DNA of 64,000 nt, from assembly GCF_000202835.1 (NCBI RefSeq), contig NC_015186.1, positions 1,364,001 through 1,428,000 of the forward strand, read 5' to 3'. The DNA is from Acidiphilium multivorum AIU301 (GTDB taxonomy: Bacteria > Pseudomonadota > Alphaproteobacteria > Acetobacterales > Acetobacteraceae). The notes under the pieces were generated by a model. It ran no database searches. It saw nothing but the letters and a program-made list of their open reading frames with translations, and was not told the origin of the DNA. Position numbers and translations under genes: made by a program. Positions 8,763 to 16,686 of this stretch are shown piece after piece; positions within the stretch are counted from its first letter, which is position 1; each line of letters begins with the position of its first letter.

Positions 8763-9646
8763 GCCTCCTGCACAAGATCGAAACCACCGCGGCACGCGCC
8801 TTCCTCGGCATCTTCCGCGCCCTTGGCCCGCGTGCCGCGAGCAACCTCGCCGGCGCGCTCGGCCGCGGCATCGGCCCGCTGATCCCCACCTCGCGCGTCG
8901 CCGATCAGAATCTCCGCCGCGCCATGCCGGAACTCGACGAGGCCGCGCGCCGCCGCATCATCCGCGAGGTGTGGGAGAGCCTCGCCCGCACCGCCGGCGA
9001 ATTCCCGCATCTCGCCGCCCTGCGCGAAACCGATGCCGGCCCCGGCTACGAGATCGTCGGCCGCGAGCATTGCCTGGCCCTCGCCGCGCAGGGCGGCCCG
9101 GCGCTCATCTTCACCGCGCATTTCGGCAACTGGGAGCTGATCCCGCCGGTGCTGCACCGGCTCGGCGTCAGGCTCGCCTTCTTCTACCGCGCCGCTGCCA
9201 ACCCGGCGGTCGACCGCCTGATCCTCGACCTGCGCGAGCAGGCCACCGGCGAGCCGGTCACCATGTTCGCCAAGGGCGCCGCCGGCGCGCGCGGCTCCTA
9301 TGCCCATCTGGTGCGCGGCGGCATTCTCGGCATGCTGATGGACCAGAAGCTGAACGACGGCATCGCCTCGCCGCTGTTCGGAATCGACGCGATGACCGCC
9401 CCGGCGCTGGCCGTCTTCGCCCGCAAGTTCCGCTGCCCGATCCTGCCGGTGCGCGCGGAACGCATCGGCCCGGCGCGCATCCGCATCGTCTTCGAGAAGC
9501 TGCACCGGATCGAGGTCACCGACGACCGCGAGGCCGACATCGCCGCCGGCACCGCCTGGATGAACGCGACGATCGAGCGCTGGGTGCGCCAGCGTCCCGG
9601 CCAGTGGCTCTGGCTGCACCGGCGCTGGCCAAAGCCGGTGGCCTAA
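8759..9646 (+). CDS. lpxL: LpxL/HtrB-type lipid A late acyltransferase
   Basis: Late acyltransferase (295 aa) that transfers an acyl chain onto Kdo-lipid A. It shows the HFGNWE (HX4E) active-site motif near residue 120 in FTAHFGNWELIPPVL. It also shows the MLMDQKLNDG region, the later phosphate-binding segment, and the QWLWLHRRW terminus characteristic of HtrB/MsbB proteins. Whether the acyl donor is lauroyl, myristoyl or another chain cannot be read from sequence. It is the last gene of the oxyR-DUF374-waaA-lpxK-lpxL chain; a 52-base gap separates it from the next gene. Confidence 0.9.
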   Translation: MSLLHKIETTAARAFLGIFRALGPRAASNLAGALGRGIGPLIPTSRVADQNLRRAMPELDEAARRRIIREVWESLARTAGEFPHLAALRETDAGPGYEIVGREHCLALAAQGGPALIFTAHFGNWELIPPVLHRLGVRLAFFYRAAANPAVDRLILDLREQATGEPVTMFAKGAAGARGSYAHLVRGGILGMLMDQKLNDGIASPLFGIDAMTAPALAVFARKFRCPILPVRAERIGPARIRIVFEKLHRIEVTDDREADIAAGTAWMNATIERWVRQRPGQWLWLHRRWPKPVA

Positions 9647-9698
9647 CGTCCCCCTGTCGGGTAATATGAACGCACAATAATCAAAACCGGGAGCCATC

Positions 9699-11108
9699 AT
9701 GTCTGTTCTGGGTTCGCATCATCGACTGAAGCGCGACGCGCTGGGCCTGCCCCAGATCGTCGCCTCGACGCTCGCCAACATCGCGCCGGCGATGAGTTTC
9801 TTCTTCGGCTTCGGGCTGATCGTCAGCGGTGCCGGCGTCGCCGCCCCGCTCACCATCCTCGTCGCCATGGTGGTCGTGCTGTTCCTGACCAACACCCTCG
9901 CCGAATTCTCGAAATACCGGCCCTCGACCGGCTCCTTCGTCACCTTCATCGGCATGGCGTTCGGCCCGGCGGCAGGGGCGGCGGCCTCGATCTTCGTGGT
10001 GTTCGGCTATGTCGTCGCCGCCTCCTCGGTGGTGGTGATCTCCGGCGGCTGGGCGCATGACACGCTGAAGCTGTTCCTCGGCCTGAACATTCCCTGGCAG
10101 CTGCTCAGCCTGCTCGAAACCGGCCTGGTCGGCATCCTGGTCTCGCGCGGCGTCGCCCTCTCGACCACCTGGGCCGCCGTGTTCTTCTATTTCGAACTGG
10201 CGCTGCTGCTGATCGGCGCGATCACCATGCTGGTGGTCAATGCCGGCCATCTCAGCCTCGCGCCGTTCGAGTGGAGCCACCTCTCCGGCGGGCTCAAGGG
10301 CATCGGCCTCGGCTTCCCGATCGCGATCTACCTCTTCATCGGCTGGGAGAACTCGGCAACCCTGGCCGAGGAAACCCGCGACGCGCGGCGCAACATCCCG
10401 CGCGCGCTGATCATCGGCACGCTGTCGATCGGCATCCTCTACATGTTCCTCGCCTACGCCACCGAAATCGCCTTCCACAACAACGCGACCGCGATCGGCA
10501 AGGCGGACATTCCCTTCGTCGACGCGTTCAAGGCCTCGGCGGCATCGTTCCTGATCATCGCCTATCTCGCCGGCGTCACCAGCATCTTCTCCTCGCTGCT
10601 GGGCCTGACCAACAGCCAGGCGCGCATCCTGTTCAGCTCCGGCCGCGAGGGGCTGCTGCCGCGCTTCTTCGGCAAGATCCACCCGCAGCACCGCACGCCC
10701 TTCGTCGCGATGTGGAGCTATGTGCTCGTGGCCCTCGGCATCGTCATCTTCTTCGGCTGGAACATCAAGCCGGTCGATCTCTTCGGCGAGACCGGCTCGC
10801 TCGGCACGATCCCGGTGATCCTCACCTATCTCGTCACCAACATCGCGCTGCCGGTCTACATGCTCCGCCATCACCGCAACGAGTTCAACCCGGTCAAGCA
10901 CGCGCTGATCCCCATCGTCGGCACGGTCCTGATGCTGTTCCCGCTCTGGGGCCTGATCCAGCCGGGCCAGCCCTACCCCTACAACATCTATCCCTGGGCG
11001 GCGCTCGGCGTGCTGATCCTCTCGATCATCTACGGCCTGTCGCTCGCGAAGCGCGATCCCGATCTCGTGCAGAAGATCGGCTCCTACGTCGCCGACGAGG
11101 AATACTGA
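9699..11108 (+). CDS. APC-superfamily amino acid/polyamine permease
   Basis: 469-residue transporter with about twelve hydrophobic segments. The N-terminal pattern LGLPQIVASTLANIAPAMSFFFGFG is the unwound TM1 region of amino acid-polyamine-organocation carriers, and IGWENSATLAEETRDARRNIPRAL is the conserved TM6-loop region. The substrate is not determined by sequence. A GGGAG lies upstream of the ATG with short spacing. Its stop overlaps the start of the neighbouring dehydrogenase (TGATG). This suggests uptake is coupled to a hydroxy-acid dehydrogenase, so the substrate could be an organic or amino acid related to malate or tartrate; this is an inference. Confidence 0.85.
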   Translation: MSVLGSHHRLKRDALGLPQIVASTLANIAPAMSFFFGFGLIVSGAGVAAPLTILVAMVVVLFLTNTLAEFSKYRPSTGSFVTFIGMAFGPAAGAAASIFVVFGYVVAASSVVVISGGWAHDTLKLFLGLNIPWQLLSLLETGLVGILVSRGVALSTTWAAVFFYFELALLLIGAITMLVVNAGHLSLAPFEWSHLSGGLKGIGLGFPIAIYLFIGWENSATLAEETRDARRNIPRALIIGTLSIGILYMFLAYATEIAFHNNATAIGKADIPFVDAFKASAASFLIIAYLAGVTSIFSSLLGLTNSQARILFSSGREGLLPRFFGKIHPQHRTPFVAMWSYVLVALGIVIFFGWNIKPVDLFGETGSLGTIPVILTYLVTNIALPVYMLRHHRNEFNPVKHALIPIVGTVLMLFPLWGLIQPGQPYPYNIYPWAALGVLILSIIYGLSLAKRDPDLVQKIGSYVADEEY

Positions 11109-12172
11109 TGTCGCGTCGCCACCGCATCGCCGTCATCGAGGGTGACGGCATCGGTCGCGAGGTGATCCCGGCGGCCCGCACGGTCCTCGACCGTGCGGCT
11201 TCCGCCTGCGGCTTCACGCTCGACTGGCGCGATTTCGACTGGAGCTGCGAAACCTGGAAGGCCACCGGGCGGATGATGCCGGAAGACGGCATCGCCCGCC
11301 TCGCCGACCATGACGCGATCTTTCTCGGCGCGGTCGGCTATCCCGGCGTGCCGGACCACATCTCCCTCTGGGGCCTGCTGATCCCGATCCGCCGCGAGTT
11401 CGACCAGTATGTGAACCTCCGCCCGGTCCGCCTGCTGCCCGGCGTGCCCTGCCCGCTCGCCAACAAGAAGCCCGGCGACATCGATTTCTGGGTGGTGCGC
11501 GAGAATGTCGAGGGCGAATACAGCCAGATCGGCGGGCGGATGTTCGCCGGCACCGAGCGCGAGTTCGTCGAGCAGACCGCGATCTTCACCCGCGCCGGCA
11601 CCGACCGCATCCTGCGCTACGCCTTCGACCTCGCCCGCCGCCTCGGCCGCCCGCACGTCACCTCGGCGACCAAGTCGAACGGGATCTTCCACTCGATGCC
11701 GTTCTGGGACGAGCGCTTCGCCGCGATCGGCGCCGAATACCCCGAGATCCGCGCCGACCAGTACCATATCGACATCCTCGCGGCGCGCTTCGTGATGAGC
11801 CCGGAGCGGTTCGACGTGGTGGTCGGCTCGAACCTGTTCGGGGACATCCTTTCAGACCTCGGCCCCGGCGTGACCGGCACGATCGCCGTCGCCCCCTCGG
11901 CCAATCTCAACCCGGAGAAGAAGTTCCCCTCGATGTTCGAGCCGGTGCACGGCTCGGCCCCCGACATCTTCGGCCAGCGCATCGCCAATCCGGTGGGCGC
12001 GATCTGGGCCGGCGCGATGATGCTCGATCATCTCGGCGAGGCCGAGGCCGCGGCCCTGGTCCTCCGCGCGATCGAGACCGCCCTCGGCGATCCCGCCTCG
12101 CCGCGCACGCCCGATCTCGGCGGCACCGCGAAGATGGACGATCTCGCCGCGGCCATCACCGCCGCGGTCTGA
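11108..12172 (+). CDS. Tartrate/D-malate-type dehydrogenase (isopropylmalate dehydrogenase family)
   Basis: 354-residue NAD- and metal-dependent beta-decarboxylating dehydrogenase. Family motifs visible are EGDGIGREVIPA at the N-terminus, NLRPVRLLPG, SATKSNGIFHSMPFWDE (catalytic lysine region), VVGSNLFGDILSDLGPG (metal-binding aspartates) and EPVHGSAPDIFGQ (adenine binding). The SLWGLLIPIRREFDQYVN segment is characteristic of the tartrate dehydrogenase/D-malate dehydrogenase group rather than LeuB or isocitrate dehydrogenase. The exact substrate among tartrate, D-malate and related acids is uncertain. It is translationally coupled to the upstream permease. Confidence 0.85.
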   Translation: MSRRHRIAVIEGDGIGREVIPAARTVLDRAASACGFTLDWRDFDWSCETWKATGRMMPEDGIARLADHDAIFLGAVGYPGVPDHISLWGLLIPIRREFDQYVNLRPVRLLPGVPCPLANKKPGDIDFWVVRENVEGEYSQIGGRMFAGTEREFVEQTAIFTRAGTDRILRYAFDLARRLGRPHVTSATKSNGIFHSMPFWDERFAAIGAEYPEIRADQYHIDILAARFVMSPERFDVVVGSNLFGDILSDLGPGVTGTIAVAPSANLNPEKKFPSMFEPVHGSAPDIFGQRIANPVGAIWAGAMMLDHLGEAEAAALVLRAIETALGDPASPRTPDLGGTAKMDDLAAAITAAV

Positions 12173-12178
12173 TCCCGC

Positions 12179-12619
12179 TCAGCGGAGCGGCTTGGCGAAG
12201 CCGAACAGGGTGATCGCGAGGCCCTCGCGGAAATAGAACCGGTGCGCCCGCTCGCGGTGGGTGCCGGATTCGAGCGTCAGGCGGTCGCAGCCGCGCTGGC
12301 GCGCCTCCGCCTCGCACCAGCCGAGCAGGGCAGCGCCATGCCCGGCGCTGCGGCAGTCGGGATCGGTGACGAGATCGTCGATATAGAACCGATAGCCGTT
12401 CGCCGTGTCGTGAAAGGCGCGGAACACCGCCAGCGCGCGCGGCACCGCCGCCTCGTGCAGCAGCGCCATCTCGGCCCCCTCGGCCAGGATCGTGCGCATC
12501 GCGCCTTCGTAGTCGGCCGGAAGCTGCGGGCGAAGCACCCGGTGCAGCGTCTCGCCCCGGCCGAGCCATTCGGCCAGGTCGTCCGAGCGCGCGGTGAGAT
12601 GGACGATCGCCGGCGTCAT
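12179..12619 (-). CDS. GNAT-family N-acetyltransferase
   Basis: 146-residue acetyltransferase fold. The acetyl-CoA binding region is seen as FYIDDLVTDPDCRSAGHGAALLGWCEAEARQ, with R-x-x-G-x-G/A reduced to RSAGHGA, followed by LTLESGTHRERAHRFYFREG. This is the classic motif A-B arrangement. The acceptor is unknown. The start overlaps the stop of the HisN-like gene by ATGA, placing it last in a cytochrome c-hisN-GNAT unit, although the three functions have no obvious common pathway. Confidence 0.82.
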   Translation of the reverse strand: MTPAIVHLTARSDDLAEWLGRGETLHRVLRPQLPADYEGAMRTILAEGAEMALLHEAAVPRALAVFRAFHDTANGYRFYIDDLVTDPDCRSAGHGAALLGWCEAEARQRGCDRLTLESGTHRERAHRFYFREGLAITLFGFAKPLR

Positions 12620-13386
12620 CCGCCGAGCAGCGCCACGGCATCGCCGAGCAGGGCGGGATTGCCGAGCGCCAGCGCGGTGCCGTCGCTCTCCAGCGTGAGC
12701 TCAGCGCCCCGCCAGTCGGTCATCGCCCCGCCCGCCGCCTCGATCACCGGCGCCAGCGCCGACCAGTCCCAGGGCTTGAGATCGGCCTCGGCGACGACGT
12801 CGATCTGCCCGAGCGCCAGCAACCCGTAGCCATAGGCATCACCGCCATAGGTCACCCTGCGGCAGGCGCCGGCAAGGCGGCGAAAGCCGCCGAACTGCGC
12901 CTCGGTGAACATCTCGGGCGAGGTGCAGGAAAGCTCCGCCTCCGCCAGCGACGCCACCGCCCGCGTTCCCGGCGCGCCGCCATGCGGGCCGGAAAAGCGC
13001 AGCACGCCCTCATGGGCCAGCCACCGCTCGCCGAGCACCGGCTGGTCAATCAGGCCGAGCACCGGCCGTCCATGCTCCAGCAGCGCGATCAGCGTGGCGA
13101 AGACCGGCCGGCCGGTGATGAAGGCGCGCGTGCCATCGATCGGGTCGATCACCCAGGTGAAGCGCCCGCCTGCCTTGCCGCCCATCTCCTCGCCGATCAC
13201 GGCATGGTCCGGGCAGCGTTCGGCCAGAACGCGGCGGATCGCGGCTTCGGCGCCGCGATCCGCCAGCGTCACCGGACTGGCATCCGCCTTGGTATCGACG
13301 TCGATCCGCGCGCGGAAATGCGCGCGGATCACCGCCCCCGAGGCATCCGCCGCGGCCGAGGCCACGGCGACCGGATCAAAGCTCAT
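12616..13386 (-). CDS. hisN: Inositol monophosphatase-family phosphatase, likely histidinol-phosphatase
   Basis: 256-residue member of the inositol monophosphatase superfamily. The metal-binding motifs are intact: VIGEEMGG (E-E), WVIDPIDGTRAFITGRP (DPIDGT) and the C-terminal KPWDWSALAPVIEAAGG (WD). The GTRAFITGRPVFATLIAL context matches HisN, the histidinol-phosphate phosphatase common in alphaproteobacteria, but a general sugar or inositol phosphatase cannot be excluded because no other his gene is in the window. The start overlaps the cytochrome stop by ATGA and the stop overlaps the GNAT start by ATGA. Confidence 0.82.
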   Translation of the reverse strand: MSFDPVAVASAAADASGAVIRAHFRARIDVDTKADASPVTLADRGAEAAIRRVLAERCPDHAVIGEEMGGKAGGRFTWVIDPIDGTRAFITGRPVFATLIALLEHGRPVLGLIDQPVLGERWLAHEGVLRFSGPHGGAPGTRAVASLAEAELSCTSPEMFTEAQFGGFRRLAGACRRVTYGGDAYGYGLLALGQIDVVAEADLKPWDWSALAPVIEAAGGAMTDWRGAELTLESDGTALALGNPALLGDAVALLGG

Positions 13387-14807
13387 TTGAAGGTTTCGGG
13401 ATGGTCGGACTGCTGGTTGAGATAGGCGATCATGTTGGCGCGGGCGACGTTGTTCTTGATGCCCGGATAGGCCATGTGCGTGCCCGGCACCGCCTTCATC
13501 GGATCGTAGAGCCACTCGTTCAGCTCATGCGCGGTCCAGTCGCCGGTCGCATGCTTCTTCGCGGCCGAGGAGAAGCTGTAGCCCGCCGCCGCGAACATTT
13601 TCGCGCCGACCACGCCGTAGAGATTGGGGCCGACGCCGTTGGCACCGCCCTTGTTGATCGAATGGCAGGCCGAGCACTGCTGCTGGAACATCGCCTGGCC
13701 CTTGGCCGGCGCGGCGCTGGCCAGCAGCGTCTTGACCGAAGGCGCGCTGGAATCGAGCCCGGTCGGCGCCGCACCGGCGGCCGTCGCCGTCGTCGCGGCG
13801 GGGCCCGCAGCGGCGGCGAGGTTCACCGGATGGTCGGACTGCTTGTTGAGATAGGCGATCACATCCGCCCGGGTCTGGTTGTTCTTGATGCCCGGATAGG
13901 CCATGTGCGTGCCCGGCACCGCCTTCGTCGGCGCGTAGAGCCATTCGTCGAGCTCGTGCGGCGTCCACTTGCCGTCGGCATGCTTCTTCGCCGCGCCGGA
14001 GAAGGTGTAGCCGGCCTTGGCGAACATCGGCGCGCCGACGACACCGTAAAGGTTCGGCCCGACGCCGTTCGCCCCGCCCTTGGTGACCGTGTGGCAGGCC
14101 GAGCATTGCTGCTGGAAGAAGGCCTCGCCCTTGCTGGCATCGGCGCTGGCATAAAGCGTGGTGATCACCGGCGCGCCCGAATCGAGGCCCGCTGGCGCCG
14201 CCCCCTTCGAGGCGACGGCCGAACCGCCGGCGCCCGGCTTGGGCAGCGGGATCGGGTTGTCCGAGAGGGTGCGCAGATAGGCGATCGCGTCGGCGCGGAC
14301 ATTGTCGTTCTTGATGCCCGTGTAGCCCATGCGGGTGCCCGGCGCGAATTTCTGCGGGTCATCCAGCCACTCGTTCATCTTCTGGTAGGTCCACACGCCG
14401 GAGGCGGCCTTCGTCACCGCGCCGGAGAAGGTATAGCCGGCCTTCTTGAACATCGGCTCGCCCATGACGCCGTAGAGATTCGGCCCCACGCCGGCCGCGC
14501 CGCCCTTGTTCAGCGTGTGGCAGGCCGCGCATTGCTGCTGCACGAAGGCCTCGCCCTTCTTCACGTCGGCCTTGACGATCAGCCCGTCGATGGAGGGAAT
14601 GCCGCTGGTCTTGGCCGCGACGGGCGCCTCGGCGGTCTTGATGACCGGCTTCTTGACCTCCTTCTCGCCGGTCATCACGCCAGCGATATGGATCGCGATC
14701 CAGACCAGGAGCCCGGCCGAGAGAATGCCACCGGCAATCTTGTTCAGCAGCAGCGGGTCGCGGCCCTTGCCGCCGTGTCCGGAAGACGGGTGGTTCTGAT
14801 CACTCAT
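13383..14807 (-). CDS. Membrane-anchored cytochrome with three tandem class I c domains
   Basis: 474 residues. A basic N-terminus and one signal-anchor helix (GGILSAGLLVWIAIHIAGVM) precede three homologous ~140-residue cytochrome c domains exposed to the periplasm. Haem-binding motifs are CAACH (C93-H97), CSACH (C235-H239) and CSACH (C378-H382). Each domain has GVGPNLYGV, a GYTFSGA or GYSFSSA segment and a candidate sixth-ligand methionine in GTRMGY or GTHMAYPG. Each domain resembles CycM/cytochrome c552-type electron carriers to oxidases. Linkers are Ala/Pro-rich. Single-domain membrane-bound forms are known; a triplicated chain is unusual. The second and third domains share long identical DNA. 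A GGAGGGACC ribosome site precedes the ATG. Confidence 0.9.
   Translation of the reverse strand: MSDQNHPSSGHGGKGRDPLLLNKIAGGILSAGLLVWIAIHIAGVMTGEKEVKKPVIKTAEAPVAAKTSGIPSIDGLIVKADVKKGEAFVQQQCAACHTLNKGGAAGVGPNLYGVMGEPMFKKAGYTFSGAVTKAASGVWTYQKMNEWLDDPQKFAPGTRMGYTGIKNDNVRADAIAYLRTLSDNPIPLPKPGAGGSAVASKGAAPAGLDSGAPVITTLYASADASKGEAFFQQQCSACHTVTKGGANGVGPNLYGVVGAPMFAKAGYTFSGAAKKHADGKWTPHELDEWLYAPTKAVPGTHMAYPGIKNNQTRADVIAYLNKQSDHPVNLAAAAGPAATTATAAGAAPTGLDSSAPSVKTLLASAAPAKGQAMFQQQCSACHSINKGGANGVGPNLYGVVGAKMFAAAGYSFSSAAKKHATGDWTAHELNEWLYDPMKAVPGTHMAYPGIKNNVARANMIAYLNQQSDHPETFK
13449..13926. repeat. 49-bp exact direct repeat inside the tri-domain cytochrome gene
   Basis: Positions 13449-13497 and 13878-13926 are identical over 49 bases, offset by 429 bases (143 codons). 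They encode the segment spanning PGTHMAYPGIKNN of the third and second cytochrome domains. Identity at synonymous positions points to recent domain duplication or gene conversion. The first domain is more divergent at the same place. Confidence 0.9.
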
Positions 14808-14839
14808 AAGCGCGGTCCCTCCAAAGCTTTACGGACGGA

Positions 14840-14867
14840 TGTATAGCGATTTAGGAAAGTGCGACAA
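14840..14867 (-). promoter_or_regulatory. Candidate sigma-70 promoter for the cytochrome c operon
   Basis: On the minus strand a TTGTCG hexamer (14862-14867) and a TATACA hexamer (14840-14845) are separated by 16 bases, about 30 bases before the cytochrome start codon. Each hexamer matches the consensus at four of six positions. This sits in the 92-base divergent region shared with kdsB, where transcription must start for both sides. Weak to moderate support. Confidence 0.4.
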
Positions 14868-14899
14868 GCGATAACAGTCGCGTTCGCCATGCGACCTTC

Positions 14900-15643
14900 A
14901 TGGAGGCAGACATTCCGGCTCCCATCGTTCTGATCCCGGCACGGCTCGGCTCGACCCGCCTGCCCGGCAAGCCCCTCGCCGATATCGGCGGAATTCCGAT
15001 GATTGTCCATGTCCTCCGCCGCGCCGGGGAAGCGGCGATCGGCCCGGTCGCGGTGGCCTGCGCCGAATCCGCGATCGCCGACGCCGTCCGCGCGGCCGGC
15101 GGCACCGCGGTGCTGACCGACCCCGACCTGCCGAGCGGATCGGACCGGATCCACGCCGCCCTCGCCACGATCGACCCGGCTTGCGTTCATGACATCGTGG
15201 TGAATCTCCAGGGCGATCTTCCGGGCTTCCCGCCCGAATCGCTGCGCACCCTGATCGCCGTGCTCGACGATCCGGGCTTCGACATCGCCACCCTCGTCGC
15301 CCCCGTCACCACGGCGGAAGAGGCCGCCTCCCCCTCGGTGGTCAAGGCGGCCTGCGGCTTCGGCGAGGGGATCGCCGCCCCCGCGCTCTATTTCTCGCGC
15401 AACCCGATCCCCTCGGGGCCGGGACCGCTCTGGCACCATGTCGGCGTCTACGCCTATCGCCGCGCGGCACTCGACCGTTTCGTCGCGGCACCGCCCTCGC
15501 CGCTCGAACTGCGCGAAAAGCTCGAACAGCTCCGCGCCCTCGAACTCGGGATGCGGATCGGCGCGGCGCGGATTGACCGGGCCCCGTTCGGGGTCGATAC
15601 CCCGGAAGACCTCGACCGCGCCCGCAGGAACCTTGCCGCATGA
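14900..15643 (+). CDS. kdsB: 3-deoxy-manno-octulosonate cytidylyltransferase (CMP-Kdo synthetase)
   Basis: 247-residue cytosolic enzyme that activates Kdo as CMP-Kdo for lipopolysaccharide core synthesis, feeding WaaA at 6577. The nucleotide-binding N-terminus IPARLGSTRLPGKPL is diagnostic. LPSGSDRIHAAL and HHVGVYAYRRAAL are also family patterns, as is the C-terminal GVDTPEDLDRAR. The usual NxQGDEP motif reads NLQGDLPGFPPE here, a substitution at the acidic position worth noting. The stop overlaps the pheA start by ATGA. Confidence 0.92.
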   Translation: MEADIPAPIVLIPARLGSTRLPGKPLADIGGIPMIVHVLRRAGEAAIGPVAVACAESAIADAVRAAGGTAVLTDPDLPSGSDRIHAALATIDPACVHDIVVNLQGDLPGFPPESLRTLIAVLDDPGFDIATLVAPVTTAEEAASPSVVKAACGFGEGIAAPALYFSRNPIPSGPGPLWHHVGVYAYRRAALDRFVAAPPSPLELREKLEQLRALELGMRIGAARIDRAPFGVDTPEDLDRARRNLAA

Positions 15644-16503
15644 CAACCCGAATCGCCTTCCAGGGCGCGCCCGGCGCCTATTCCGACCTCGCCTGCCGCA
15701 CCGCCTATCCCGGCATGGCCACCCTGCCCTGCCAGACCTTCGAGGCGGCGATCGAGGCGGTGAAGACCGGCGAGGCCGAATTCGCCATGCTGCCGACCGA
15801 GAACTCGCTCGCCGGCCGGGTGCCGGACATGCACGCCCTGCTGCCCGAGTCCGGGCTTTCGATCATCGCGGAGCATTTCCAGCGGGTGGAGCACTGCCTG
15901 CTGGCGCCGCGGGGCGCCAGCCTCGCCGGCATCCGTCAGGTGCATTCCCATGCCGTCGCCCTCGGCCAGGTGCGCGCGCTGATCCGCGAGCTCGGGGCCC
16001 AGGCCGTGGTCGAGGCGGATACCGCCGGCTCGGCCGAACTCGTCGCCCGCTGGAACGATCCCACCCGCGCCGCGATCGCCTCCTCCCTCGCGGCCGAGAT
16101 CTACGGGCTCGACATCCTCCGCCGCAACGTCGAGGACGCGGCGCACAACACCACCCGCTTCTACGTCATGGCCCGCACGCCCCGCCTGCCGCCGCCGGAC
16201 CAGGCGGACCTGATCACCTGTTTCGTCTTCCGCGTGCGCAACGTGCCGGCCGCGCTCTACAAGGCGCTCGGCGGCTTCGCCACCAACTCGGTGAACATGA
16301 CGCGGCTGGAGAGCTACATGGTCGGCGGCCAGTTCGCCGCCACCCAGTTCCTGAGCGAGATCGACGGCCACCCCGAACAGCGCCACGTGCGCCTCGCCCT
16401 CGAGGAGCTCGATTTCTTCTCGCGCGAAATCCGCATCCTCGGCGTGTATCCGGCGGCGCCGTTCCGCCTCCAGCAGCGCGCGACCGGGCCCGCCGCGGAT
16501 TGA
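15640..16503 (+). CDS. pheA: Prephenate dehydratase
   Basis: 287-residue monofunctional enzyme that converts prephenate to phenylpyruvate in phenylalanine synthesis. The catalytic domain begins at IAFQGAPGAYSD and includes MLPTENSLAGRV and the catalytic NTTRFYV motif (Thr-Arg-Phe). A C-terminal ACT regulatory domain starts near FVFRVRNVPAALYKALGGFA, with LESYM in place of the usual ESRP phenylalanine-binding motif. There is no fused chorismate mutase. Translation is coupled to kdsB through ATGA, a pairing known in several alphaproteobacteria although the pathways differ. Confidence 0.93.
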   Translation: MTTRIAFQGAPGAYSDLACRTAYPGMATLPCQTFEAAIEAVKTGEAEFAMLPTENSLAGRVPDMHALLPESGLSIIAEHFQRVEHCLLAPRGASLAGIRQVHSHAVALGQVRALIRELGAQAVVEADTAGSAELVARWNDPTRAAIASSLAAEIYGLDILRRNVEDAAHNTTRFYVMARTPRLPPPDQADLITCFVFRVRNVPAALYKALGGFATNSVNMTRLESYMVGGQFAATQFLSEIDGHPEQRHVRLALEELDFFSREIRILGVYPAAPFRLQQRATGPAAD

Positions 16504-16513
16504 AACCTCTGGT

Positions 16514-16553
16514 GGAAAAATCGGAAAATATTCGTCAATTTCAGGATTTTTCC
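16514..16553. repeat. AT-rich inverted repeat between pheA and the Hint-protein gene
   Basis: A 9-base perfect inverted repeat: GGAAAAATC at 16514-16522 and GATTTTTCC at 16545-16553, with a 22-base spacer. It lies just after the pheA stop in a markedly AT-rich 180-base gap. The loop is long for an intrinsic terminator, and a T-run follows neither arm closely. It may be an operator or a weak terminator. Confidence 0.35.
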
Positions 16554-16686
16554 GAAAATCGAGCCATATTTCGTTTGTCATGACGGAACAGTTCTGCTAA
16601 CGCGCCTTTAAATTCGGGCGTAAAAACCACGCCTCCTTGGCGGCCGCCGGCTCATGATGACCGGGCCGGGCCGTTGGAGATGCGCG

